Below, one piece after another: positions 1 through 8,604 of a DNA stretch of 60,312 nt. The notes under the pieces are model-generated. The model had not been told where the DNA came from. It saw only the letters and a list, made by a program, of their open reading frames with translations, and made no database searches. The position numbers and the translations under genes are program-made. Position 1 is the stretch's first letter. Each line of letters starts with the position of its first letter. This stretch comes from Cyclobacteriaceae bacterium (GTDB taxonomy: Bacteria; Bacteroidota; Bacteroidia; Cytophagales; Cyclobacteriaceae): positions 1-60,312 of the forward strand of contig PXCO01000144.1 in NCBI GenBank assembly GCA_003565295.1. The letters run 5' to 3'.

Positions 1-1
1 G

Positions 2-406
2 CTTAGGACTCCCGGTGCCTTTATTGAAGAAAAGCACCATTCTCTGGTATGGCACTATAGAAAGGTGGAAAGTGGTCTAGGTGACCTTAGGATGCGTGAA
101 CTGTTTAGCCACCTCAAGTACATGGCAAGGGGGCATAATCTTCAAGTTTTGGAGGGCAACATGGTATTGGAGATCAAAAGACCAGATATCAACAAAGGTA
201 GGGCCGCCACTGCCTTTATGAGGGGCAAAGAGTTTGATTTCATCATGGCACTAGGTGACGATTGGACGGATGAGGATACCTTTAAGGCAATGCCCAAAGA
301 TTCCTATACCATTCGGGTAGGTTTTGCCTATACGCAAGCGAATTATAACATCAAAAACCCTGTAGAGGTAAGAAAATTGTTGAATGAGTTGGTAGGGGAT
401 GGATAA
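2..406 (+). CDS. Trehalose-6-phosphate phosphatase domain, C-terminal end of a probable bifunctional synthase/phosphatase (5' truncated)
   Basis: The open frame enters from the left edge and ends at TAA 404-406, so only about 134 C-terminal residues are present. It carries the HAD-type phosphatase motif GDDWTDEDTF, which is characteristic of trehalose-6-phosphate phosphatase, the enzyme that dephosphorylates trehalose-6-phosphate to trehalose in the cytoplasm. An upstream segment reads WHYRKVE, which fits the cap/core region of these enzymes. In Bacteroidota this domain is usually fused behind an OtsA-type synthase domain, so the missing part is probably a synthase; that is inference. A GTG at 65 is in frame but internal and is not the real start. 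Confidence 0.85.
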   Translation, partial: LRTPGAFIEEKHHSLVWHYRKVESGLGDLRMRELFSHLKYMARGHNLQVLEGNMVLEIKRPDINKGRAATAFMRGKEFDFIMALGDDWTDEDTFKAMPKDSYTIRVGFAYTQANYNIKNPVEVRKLLNELVGDG

Positions 407-749
407 TGGGAAATGGAATGTAGAGCTATCTGCCCTACACGGTTGCTAAATGTCTCCAAAGGATTTCGCAGATGTCCGCAGAGAAGGCTGGGGGAAACCA
501 AACTTTGCACCATACCAAGGCTGAGGATGGTAACCTTCTTACATCCGCAGCCCAGTTTCCTGTTTTTTTAAAGTTTTTGATGGTGGTTTTCCGGGACCCA
601 CAATAAAAAAGATGGTAAATAGAAACCAAAAATTCATGATGAATTGAAGGAGAAGGTCCCTTGTTGCTCCTCAGAGGCTCGGAGTGCACAAAATACAAAC
701 CACTACCTTATTTATCTATTGGCCAATGTCAACCAATAACCCATAGATT
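407..749. other. Intergenic gap between convergent genes, nothing recognised
   Basis: This 343-base stretch lies between the end of the trehalose gene and the end of the minus-strand enolase-superfamily gene. A minus-strand frame of 87 codons (435-698) is open but has no recognisable domain. I see no convincing terminator hairpin, tRNA or repeat copy here. Confidence 0.5.
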
Positions 750-2021
750 TTACAGCTCCGCAATAGTTTCCACGATCAGGTCATCGCTTTCAAAAAGCCC
801 TTCCTTGAATTGAAGGCCAAGACCCGGCCGTTCCGGAGGTGAAACTTTCCCCTGTTTCACCTGTGGTACGTTATCAAAGAAATAGGGGTACCTCTCTGTG
901 TAATTTTGGTGTACGCTTTCCATGGGAAACAAATTGGTAATGGCTGCCGCAAGGTGGGTGGAGGCATACCACAGGATGGGGCCACCAGCAGTGTGCATCA
1001 TGGTGGGCAGGAAGTAAGTATTGCCCATATCGGCAATTTTTTTACCTTCACTTATCCCTCCGCACCAGGTAAGGTCAAACATGGGAATGCCCCCGATACC
1101 GGCCTCAAAAAACTCGCGGAATTCAAAACGTGAGGCTAATCTTTCGCTGATCACCAAGGGTATAGAGGTATGGTTGGCCAAAGCCTGATAAGCCTTAAGG
1201 TTTTTTTCCAACAGCATATCTTCCAAAAACCATACCCCATAAGGAGCCAGGGCTTCAGCAATTCGTATAGCACTGGGAAGGTTCCAGATGCTATGAAATT
1301 CAATACCGATTTCCAATTGATCCCCCACAGCATCCCTTACCCGCCTTATCCAATCTAACGCTTTATCTATTTCCTGCAAAGAAATATGCTGCCCTTTGTT
1401 TCTGTTTCCAATTACGTCAAATGGACAATATTTGATGCCCATAATTTCTTTGTCCACCAGAAAGCGGGCAATTTTATCCATGTCTTTTTCAAGCGTCCAG
1501 TTGTTGATATGTCTGGGGTTGGTGTAGGTGTTGTACACTGGAATAGCTTTATTTTTGGTTCCTCCTAAGAGTCGATAAACAGGTAATCCGGCTTTCTGGC
1601 CCAAAATATCCCATTGTGCAATATTGATAGCAGAAAGTGCCCGCATTTCTGCCCCACCGGTCACATGGTAGGCACTTTGCCGATAAATTCTTTCCCATGC
1701 CCCTTCTATGTCCAGGGGATCGGAGCCCAGCATCTTGCCCATCCAGCTGTGCCATTCCAAATCCTTAATGGCAGATTGACTCGCCTCGTTAAAAGGGTAG
1801 GTTTCTCCGGTGCCTACTATGCCTTGATTGGTATGTAGCCGTAGCCACATCCATTGTATGCCCCTTCCTCCGAGAGTAAGCTTTGGGTTAAATCTGACGG
1901 TTTCTACTTTGGTGATAATAAGCTCGTTTTTAGGAACATATCTTCCAACTGCCTCATGAAATGCAAAAGAGGGCAACATGCCCAAAAGGGCGCTACGGCT
2001 AACAAATGATCTTCGGTTCAT
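750..2021 (-). CDS. Mandelate racemase/muconate lactonizing (enolase superfamily) protein with Tat-type signal
   Basis: The 423-residue protein starts MNRRSFVSRSALLG, a short twin-arginine-type export signal ending near residue 22, followed by an enolase-superfamily N-domain and TIM barrel. Metal-ligand positions are visible: Glu in IGIEFHS, Glu in WFLEDML and Glu in VISERLAS. The barrel Lys is in GIKYCPF. An Asp (FDLTWCGG) lies exactly 27 residues before a His (PTMMHTAGG), matching the Asp-His dyad spacing of mandelate racemase and D-galactonate dehydratase. Family members racemise or dehydrate sugar acids; the substrate cannot be read here. It may act in the periplasm. It ends tail-to-tail with the trehalose gene and lies near a second exported family member at 8605-10059. 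Confidence 0.85.
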   Translation of the reverse strand: MNRRSFVSRSALLGMLPSFAFHEAVGRYVPKNELIITKVETVRFNPKLTLGGRGIQWMWLRLHTNQGIVGTGETYPFNEASQSAIKDLEWHSWMGKMLGSDPLDIEGAWERIYRQSAYHVTGGAEMRALSAINIAQWDILGQKAGLPVYRLLGGTKNKAIPVYNTYTNPRHINNWTLEKDMDKIARFLVDKEIMGIKYCPFDVIGNRNKGQHISLQEIDKALDWIRRVRDAVGDQLEIGIEFHSIWNLPSAIRIAEALAPYGVWFLEDMLLEKNLKAYQALANHTSIPLVISERLASRFEFREFFEAGIGGIPMFDLTWCGGISEGKKIADMGNTYFLPTMMHTAGGPILWYASTHLAAAITNLFPMESVHQNYTERYPYFFDNVPQVKQGKVSPPERPGLGLQFKEGLFESDDLIVETIAEL

Positions 2022-2087
2022 AGCTGGGCTTTATTTTAAATATCACATGGTTATGTCAAAAATAATGGAATTATTGGATTTATGTGT

Positions 2088-2915
2088 TTAGGTCAAAAAA
2101 ATCATGCTCAACCCCATAACTGAAAGCCCCGCTATTAGTCCCCACTTGGAGTAGGCCCCATGACCCATTTCAAGCGAGGTGGGGATCAGCTCAAAAAAGG
2201 ACACATACACCATAATGCTTGCCACAAAAACGTTCACCACTTCAAAAGCCTCCGGATCCATGTTTTGGAAAAACAGAAAATAAGCAATGCCGGCCCCAAT
2301 GGGTTCAGAAAGGCCTGATAGCACTGTTATGACCAAAGCTTTTTTTCTGTTCTTGGTGGCGTGATATATAGGCATGGCCACCGCCAGGCCTTCGGGTATA
2401 TTGTGGATGGCAATGGCCACTGCAATGCCAATACCCAGGTTGATGTCCTGCATGGAGGTGAGAAAGGTTACCAACCCTTCCGGGAGATTGTGGATGGCAA
2501 GGGCCACTGCCGTGACAATTCCAGTCCTGTAAAGTTTTCTTGATTTTTTATCGGTTGATTTCTCGGAGGTAAGGTTGGACAGGTCTGATCTATTAATACC
2601 CATTCTTTCAGTGACCGACTCCATCATTTTCCCCAGCAAGCCCGTCACGATCAAGCCCCCTAAAAACATCACTGCCAACTTGGTGTAGGCCTCATCTGCA
2701 TCGTCTCCTTGGTCCTCGAAACTTTCCAGTGCCCCAAACAATAATTCTACGAAAGAAATATAGATCATTGCCCCAGCGGCAAGGCCAAGGGCAAAAGCCA
2801 GGAATTTTTCCTTACGGGCAAAATTGGTAAAAGCCGCTAATCCACCGACTCCGGTAGATAAACCCGCCAGTAAGGTGAGGGCAAAAGCAAAAAGTAGGTT
2901 TTCGTCGGCTTGCAT
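2088..2915 (-). CDS. zupT: ZIP family zinc transporter, ZupT-like
   Basis: The 275-residue integral membrane protein has the ZIP core: helix IV carries HNLPEGLVTF and helix V carries HNIPEGLAVA, the paired His/Glu motifs that form the metal-binding site. The length is typical of bacterial ZupT. A charged loop between helices III and IV (around residues 95-130, with SEKSTDKKSRK) fits the variable cytoplasmic loop of the family. It probably imports zinc or other divalent metals across the inner membrane. It stands alone on the minus strand, 66 bases upstream of the enolase-superfamily gene and divergent from susC. A second, more distant ZIP gene lies at 28418-29227. Confidence 0.88.
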   Translation of the reverse strand: MQADENLLFAFALTLLAGLSTGVGGLAAFTNFARKEKFLAFALGLAAGAMIYISFVELLFGALESFEDQGDDADEAYTKLAVMFLGGLIVTGLLGKMMESVTERMGINRSDLSNLTSEKSTDKKSRKLYRTGIVTAVALAIHNLPEGLVTFLTSMQDINLGIGIAVAIAIHNIPEGLAVAMPIYHATKNRKKALVITVLSGLSEPIGAGIAYFLFFQNMDPEAFEVVNVFVASIMVYVSFFELIPTSLEMGHGAYSKWGLIAGLSVMGLSMIFLT

Positions 2916-3616
2916 AAAAGGGTGTGACGGAAGTATTTAGGTTAATAGTGATTTAACAAAATACAAGGGGCAAAAATAGCTAAAAATTGAGGATTTAAGC
3001 TTTTTCAAAAAAAAAAATCCTGAAACTTTATTGTGATACTGCCTCATTTTATGACCAAATAACTAAAAAAATCATTGATTAAGACATCATATAGGGAATT
3101 AATTACTCATTTTAATTTTAAGTAAATAAAATTATCAAATAACTAAGTTTAATTGAAATCTTAATTTGACTAAGTTGCTTTTTAGGTGTTTGATTGTCAT
3201 TTAAATATCAAAATAGAAAAATTTTATTTTTCTATTCCTTTTACTTATCTTTATCGATATAAATAAACCCTAAAAACCTATTGATAAATGTATACCTCTA
3301 GCGTAAATGCAGTAGTATCTCTATTTTTTGTCTTTATTTTGACCTGTATAAGTGTAAATTGGTATCAGCTTTTTTGGCTTACCCCACCTTAAATGTCGAT
3401 TGTTTCAAGTTGTGAATAAATAATCTGAGATAGAAGGCCCTATCAGAACAATAGAAGTGTTGTTTCTCCCAAAATAATCAGAAATGGTACCCAAAGCTAG
3501 ATGTCCACCCATTAAACAGAAAGCAAAAAAACCTAGTTGGTGCATGGGAATGTATTACGAAATCCTTGAAACCAATCATTAATTAATTAACAATCAATCA
3601 ATAACCCATTAAAGAT
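2916..3616. other. Long A+T-rich leader/promoter region before susC
   Basis: This is a 701-base gap between divergent genes. It is strongly A+T-rich, especially 2990-3280. A near-consensus octamer TATCTTTA lies around 3246-3253 (consensus TAnnTTTG). A 34-codon ATG frame at 3288-3392 encodes a hydrophobic peptide (see findings). No terminator, riboswitch fold or repeat copy was recognised. The sequence just before susC is an ATTAATTAATTAAC tract followed by CAATCAATCAAT. Confidence 0.4.
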
Positions 3617-6600
3617 ATGAAGAAAATTATATCTATTGGGAAGGCTATAAGAATAGTCTTCTACATTTCCTTACTTACTATTTTTAGTGAGGCAAATGCA
3701 TTTAACCCCCCTGAAGAAAGTAATATCCATTTGGATATTTCCGTTGACATAACCATCACCGGTGTTGTCACCGATGAAAATGGAGAGCCTTTACCGGGGG
3801 CTTCCATTTTATTGGAAGGCAGCACTACCGGGACGGTTACGGATATTGACGGCAACTACTCTTTAACAGTTCCCGATGGTAGTCAGGTGCTCATTGTGTC
3901 CTATGTTGGATACCAACAACAGCGGATTCAAATTGGAGGGAGGTCGGAAATAAATATCCAGCTTACCCCTGATGCAGAGCAATTATCTGAGGTGGTGGTG
4001 ACAGCCTTCGGATTGAAGCGTGACGAGCGGTCCCTCGGGGTGGCCGTGGGCAAGGTCGATCCTGCGCAACTGGCCCAGAACCCCGAGATCAACGTGGCGA
4101 ATTCTCTGGCTGGGAGAGTTGCTGGGGTGCAGGTAGATAATACCGGAGACCCTGCCGGATCGAGCAGAGTGGTGATCAGAGGCTTTAGCTCATTAGGAGG
4201 GAATAACCAACCTCTTTATGTGGTGGACGGTATTCCCATTGATAATACCAGCAGGGTTCAGGCCGGCCGTTGGGGAGGTAGAGACGGTGGAGATGGTATA
4301 CAGAACATCAACCCTAACGACATTGCCGAAATTTCTGTCCTGAAGGGTCCCAATGCGGCGGCACTATACGGTGAACGGGGCGCAAACGGCGTCATCATGA
4401 TTACCACTAAAAGCGGGCAGGCCAGAAAAGGGATAGGTATAGAAATCAACAGCAATATGCGTGTTGGAACGCCCTTGGTGATGCCGGACTTCCAAAACGA
4501 ATACGGTTTGGGGGTTGGTGGCCAACACAGGTTCTACAGTGATGGACAAGGAAACACTTATTCCAGAGGGGAGGCGCAAAATATGGGCATAATCGATCAG
4601 CTCACCCCACAGATAACCACGAACAGGGATGGTCCACAGCACCCAAAATCCTGGGGGCCAAGAATGGATGGCACACCGGTTTACCAATGGGATGGCCGCT
4701 TGCAGCCCTTTAGTCCTCAACCCAACAATGTCAATGATTTTTTCCAGAACCAGCTCACCTTTGACAATTCCGTGAGTTTGGGAGGTGGAAATGAGACCAC
4801 CACATTTAGGCTTTCCATGGGAAATGTAAGCAATAGGGGTATGCAACCCACTAACACGCTAAATAGAAATACCATAAATCTAAGGGCCACACACAAATTG
4901 AATGACAAATTCACTGTGGAAGGAAAGGTGAACTATGTGAAACAGGATGTAGTAAACCGCCCGGGTCAGGCAGATGACCAAAGAAATGCGATCTACCAAT
5001 TTAGAGGGCTTCCCAGAAACACCTACGGGGACAGTTACGTCAGGTATGAATTAACCCCTGAGGACCTGGCGAATCCGAACGCACTGCACAGTTACCTACC
5101 CCTTCAGCGTACACTTGGTTGGTCCAGGCACTGGAGCAACGGTACCCATACCGAAAATCCCAATTGGATTATTAACAATGTACGGAATGAAGATAGCAGG
5201 GAAAGGGTAATGGCCTTTCTTGATTTTAAATACCAATTCAATGATTGGCTTTCAGCACACCTATTGGCAGGGACAGATTTCTACACCGATAATCGACACA
5301 CCCATGACGCCATAGGAACCAGGGTAAACCAAATCGGTGGGATGAGCGAAACCATGCAGCAGTTTAACGAAGACAACGTCCAATTTTTGCTTTTGGGTAA
5401 CAAAAGAATCAACGAGAACTTCGAGATCAGTGCCAATATTGGAGGGAACTACATGCGGAACAATTTTCAGAACATAGGTTTCAACGGTAGTCGGCTTTCT
5501 GCACCGAACTTATATGTAATTTCCAATGCAGCAGTTCAAAACCCTGTATTTGGTATTCAAGAAAGGGAAATCCAATCGGTATTTGCTTTTGGTCAGTTTA
5601 ACTGGAAGGACTATTTGTACGTGGATTGGTCGGTAAGGAATGATTGGTCTTCTACATTACCTGAGCAAAACAATTCCTTTATGTACCCTTCATTCAGTTC
5701 GAATTTCATTTGGTCAGACGCTTTTGACTTGTATTCCAGCACCTTTTCCTATGGATCGTTAAGAGCTTCCTGGGCACAGGCTGGTAATTCAGCCGATCCT
5801 TATCAGGTATTAGGAGCTTATAGTTTGACCCTTAACCCTCTTGGTGGCCAGCCAGGGTCTGTATTTCAAAACAGTATACCTTTTACCGATTTACAAAGTG
5901 AGCTGACTACCTCCATTGAGATTGGTGCTGATTTAAGGTTCTTTGATGGAAAAGTACGGTTAGATATGACCTATTATGATGCCTCGACCACCAACCAAAT
6001 ACTAAATATTGCCGTGGCTCCTTCTTCCGGATTTGGAAGCCGTAGTGTCAATGCAGGTGAAATTAGAAACAACGGATTGGAGGTCATGCTTAATGGTACA
6101 GTGATGGAAAGAGAGAACCTGTTCTGGGACGTTTCCTTGAACTTTGCCAGAAACAGAAATGAGGTGGTTTCTTTAGTGGATGGCATAGATAGGTTTATGC
6201 TGGGAGAAAGTAGAAATGTGAGGGTTTTTGCGGATCCCGGTCAACCATTCGGTTCCATCTACACCCCAAATGCTAGATGGGTAAGAGATGAACAGGGGAA
6301 TAGGATCATTGATCCTCAGACCGGGCTTCCTGTAAAGGAAAACGGCGAATTTAGGATCGGAAACGTTATGCCCCTTTGGACTGGTGGGGTTTCCAGCACC
6401 ATTAATTATAAAGGATTCACGTTATTTACCTTGGTGGATATGAGATATGGTGGTGATATCTTTTCCTTGTCCAATGTATATGAAACACTTTATGGTACCA
6501 CCACCCGAACCCTGGAAGGTAGGGATGGGACCTATGTGGCCGAAGGAGTCATGGGTGTGCAAAACCAGGAAGGAGAATGGTCTGCCACTGGGGAACAAAA

Positions 6601-6934
6601 CACCATTCAAATCCCTGCCGAGACCTATTGGAATCACGTAGTACCAGGTCAGGCATTGTCGGTAGGAGAGGAATTTTTGGCCAGTGCAACTTATGTGAAA
6701 ATGAGGGAAGTGAGATTGGGTTATGATTTCCCCTTGTCCATCACACAACCCCTTGGCATTAATCAACTTAACCTATCTTTTATCGGCCAAAACCTCTTTT
6801 ATTTCACCAGGCACACGGATGGCTTTTCTCCTGAATCGGCCAGTTTCAACCTGGGTCAACAAGGTGTAGGCATAGAGTCATTTGCTTGGCCTTTGATGAG
6901 ATCCATGGGTTTTAACTTGAGAATAACGCTCTAA
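3617..6934 (+). CDS. SusC/RagA family TonB-linked outer membrane transporter
   Basis: The 1105-residue protein has a signal peptide (residues 1 to about 29, ending SEANAF). A carboxypeptidase-regulatory-like beta domain follows (about 46-125, ITGVVTDENGEPLPGAS), then the TonB-box region EVVVTAFG, then a plug domain with GRVAGVQV, VVIRGFSSLGG and PLYVVDGIPI, and a C-terminal 22-strand barrel. There is no STN domain, so it is not the kind that signals to an anti-sigma factor. It should import an oligomer or other bulky nutrient across the outer membrane with the SusD-like lipoprotein that follows 25 bases downstream. The substrate is unknown; the exported enolase-superfamily protein in the same operon suggests a sugar acid. 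Confidence 0.95.
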   Translation: MKKIISIGKAIRIVFYISLLTIFSEANAFNPPEESNIHLDISVDITITGVVTDENGEPLPGASILLEGSTTGTVTDIDGNYSLTVPDGSQVLIVSYVGYQQQRIQIGGRSEINIQLTPDAEQLSEVVVTAFGLKRDERSLGVAVGKVDPAQLAQNPEINVANSLAGRVAGVQVDNTGDPAGSSRVVIRGFSSLGGNNQPLYVVDGIPIDNTSRVQAGRWGGRDGGDGIQNINPNDIAEISVLKGPNAAALYGERGANGVIMITTKSGQARKGIGIEINSNMRVGTPLVMPDFQNEYGLGVGGQHRFYSDGQGNTYSRGEAQNMGIIDQLTPQITTNRDGPQHPKSWGPRMDGTPVYQWDGRLQPFSPQPNNVNDFFQNQLTFDNSVSLGGGNETTTFRLSMGNVSNRGMQPTNTLNRNTINLRATHKLNDKFTVEGKVNYVKQDVVNRPGQADDQRNAIYQFRGLPRNTYGDSYVRYELTPEDLANPNALHSYLPLQRTLGWSRHWSNGTHTENPNWIINNVRNEDSRERVMAFLDFKYQFNDWLSAHLLAGTDFYTDNRHTHDAIGTRVNQIGGMSETMQQFNEDNVQFLLLGNKRINENFEISANIGGNYMRNNFQNIGFNGSRLSAPNLYVISNAAVQNPVFGIQEREIQSVFAFGQFNWKDYLYVDWSVRNDWSSTLPEQNNSFMYPSFSSNFIWSDAFDLYSSTFSYGSLRASWAQAGNSADPYQVLGAYSLTLNPLGGQPGSVFQNSIPFTDLQSELTTSIEIGADLRFFDGKVRLDMTYYDASTTNQILNIAVAPSSGFGSRSVNAGEIRNNGLEVMLNGTVMERENLFWDVSLNFARNRNEVVSLVDGIDRFMLGESRNVRVFADPGQPFGSIYTPNARWVRDEQGNRIIDPQTGLPVKENGEFRIGNVMPLWTGGVSSTINYKGFTLFTLVDMRYGGDIFSLSNVYETLYGTTTRTLEGRDGTYVAEGVMGVQNQEGEWSATGEQNTIQIPAETYWNHVVPGQALSVGEEFLASATYVKMREVRLGYDFPLSITQPLGINQLNLSFIGQNLFYFTRHTDGFSPESASFNLGQQGVGIESFAWPLMRSMGFNLRITL

Positions 6935-6959
6935 GGTTTCCAATTAACAGATTTAAACA

Positions 6960-8531
6960 ATGAAAATCATGAATCAATATATCAACATCAAGGTTTGTCT
7001 GATTGGCTTAGCGGTATGGTTGGTGGTTCCAAGCTGCACCGATCATTTTGAGGAACTCAATACTCCTCCCACCGCTGTAACAGTGATAAATCCTGCATTC
7101 ACATTTAGTGAATCCATTCGTATGGATCAAATCAACTATAATTATGAATGGATCAACAGCCGGATTTTCGGGGCTTGGGTCCAACATTGGGCTAATGTCA
7201 CCCAGGATAACGGGATGCCTAATTATTATATGCCCGATAGAAGGATAGATGATTTAATGTGGCAACACATTTACCAAAATGTCCTAAAAAACCTTGAGAG
7301 AACCCAGGCATTGCTGCTGGACATTTCTGATGGGGATGAAAACGATCCAGAAGTAAGGACCAGGCTGGCGATAACAAGGATTTACGAACAGCTTCCCTTT
7401 GAAAAGTTAACGGCTGGTTATGGGGACGTGCCCTATTTTCAGGGAGGAAGAGGGATGGAGGGCCATTCTTTTCCTGAATATGACCCACAATCATCCATTT
7501 ACCCAGCGATTATCCAGCAGTTGGATGCTAGTATGGCCATGTTAAACCAAGGGGACCTTAGTTTTGGCGATGCCGATTTTTTCTATGGAGGAAACGTGGA
7601 GGGCTGGAGAAGGTTAGCCAACTCCATTAAGCTAAGGGTAGGTATGCGGATGCGCAACGCTGATCCTTCAGCTGCTCAGGCAGCCGTTACCCAAGCGATG
7701 CAGGGGCCATTGATTTCCAATAATGCCCAGGCGGCCATGTTGGCCACTTCTGCTAACAATGGCCCAAACGAAACAGCTCACCCGATCACAAGGGAAATGA
7801 GGTTTCCGGACAATAAATCCCGACCTGGGAAGCAATTGGTGGATATGCTGAAGGATAAAAATGATCCCCGACTTACCTTGATAGCAGAACCAACCCTGGA
7901 ATCCAAACAGAGTGGAGATCCGGCCGACCATCAGTTTGAAGGGATCCGCCCAAATATGACGCCCGCCCAATATGAGGAATTGAACTTGTCCAGGGTATCT
8001 GAAGTGGCCCTGGATATATGGGCCAATGAGGATAGGAATGTTCCTGTTCATGTGTTCACCTATGCCGAAGCCGCGTTTCTTAAGGCCGAGGCAGCATTGT
8101 ATGGATGGGGTGCCACCGAGGCGGATGCTGAGGGTTTTTACCGTGACGGGATCAGGGCGGCTATGCAAATGGAGCCCTATAACCTTCCCGATGCCACGGT
8201 TGATGCTTACTTGGCTGAACATGGCACATTGAGTGGAAGCGTGGAGGAAAAACTGGAGATGATAATTGAGCAAAAATACATTGCTTTTTTCTCACAGGGT
8301 CTGGAAGCCTATTTCGATTGGAGAAGGACAGGGTTTCCAGTATTGGATCCCGGAGACAGGACGGCAAATGTAACCAATGGCCAGATTCCAAGGAGAGCTT
8401 ATTATAGTCAGGTGGAACAGTCATTGAACAGGGCAAATTTTCAGGCCGCAGTTTCAAGGCAAGGGGAAGACCATCCCCTCACCCGCATGTGGATAGATCC
8501 TGAAAATGTCCCATCTATCGCCAACCGTTAA
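6960..8531 (+). CDS. SusD/RagB-like nutrient-binding outer membrane lipoprotein
   Basis: The 523-residue protein has a lipoprotein signal: a hydrophobic stretch, then Cys26 in WLVVPSC. The mature part matches the SusD-like helical TPR fold, in the branch often annotated SusD-like 2 (FEELNTPPTAVT near the N terminus; RIYEQLPFEKLTAGYGDVPY; AEAAFLKAEAALYGW; IIEQKYIAFFSQGLEAYFDWRRTG). It would cap the SusC barrel and bind substrate at the cell surface. An in-frame ATG three codons downstream (MNQYIN) is an alternative start. It lies 25 bases after susC and is followed by a terminator-like hairpin at 8551-8588, before the enolase-superfamily gene. Confidence 0.93.
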   Translation: MKIMNQYINIKVCLIGLAVWLVVPSCTDHFEELNTPPTAVTVINPAFTFSESIRMDQINYNYEWINSRIFGAWVQHWANVTQDNGMPNYYMPDRRIDDLMWQHIYQNVLKNLERTQALLLDISDGDENDPEVRTRLAITRIYEQLPFEKLTAGYGDVPYFQGGRGMEGHSFPEYDPQSSIYPAIIQQLDASMAMLNQGDLSFGDADFFYGGNVEGWRRLANSIKLRVGMRMRNADPSAAQAAVTQAMQGPLISNNAQAAMLATSANNGPNETAHPITREMRFPDNKSRPGKQLVDMLKDKNDPRLTLIAEPTLESKQSGDPADHQFEGIRPNMTPAQYEELNLSRVSEVALDIWANEDRNVPVHVFTYAEAAFLKAEAALYGWGATEADAEGFYRDGIRAAMQMEPYNLPDATVDAYLAEHGTLSGSVEEKLEMIIEQKYIAFFSQGLEAYFDWRRTGFPVLDPGDRTANVTNGQIPRRAYYSQVEQSLNRANFQAAVSRQGEDHPLTRMWIDPENVPSIANR

Positions 8532-8550
8532 TAATTTTAAGTCTAATTAT

Positions 8551-8588
8551 ATGGGAAGCCTTTTGTAAATTGGCTTCCCATTCTTTTT
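8551..8588 (+). terminator. Hairpin with U-run after susD
   Basis: A perfect 10-bp stem (ATGGGAAGCC at 8551-8560, GGCTTCCCAT at 8572-8581) with an 11-base loop is followed by TCTTTTT. It looks like an intrinsic terminator. It lies between susD and the next co-directional gene, so it may be partial and lower expression of that gene relative to susCD. Confidence 0.75.
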
Positions 8589-8604
8589 AAAACCAAAATT
8601 AATT

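Noticed and set aside
435-698. 87-codon minus-strand frame between the trehalose gene and the enolase-superfamily gene
   Set aside because: No recognisable domain, odd composition and no promoter or leader; it looks like chance.
4364-4846. 160-codon minus-strand frame inside susC
   Set aside because: Shadow of the SusC reading frame with no domain.
7668-8273. 201-codon minus-strand frame inside susD
   Set aside because: It is antisense to a convincing SusD gene and its translation has no family features.
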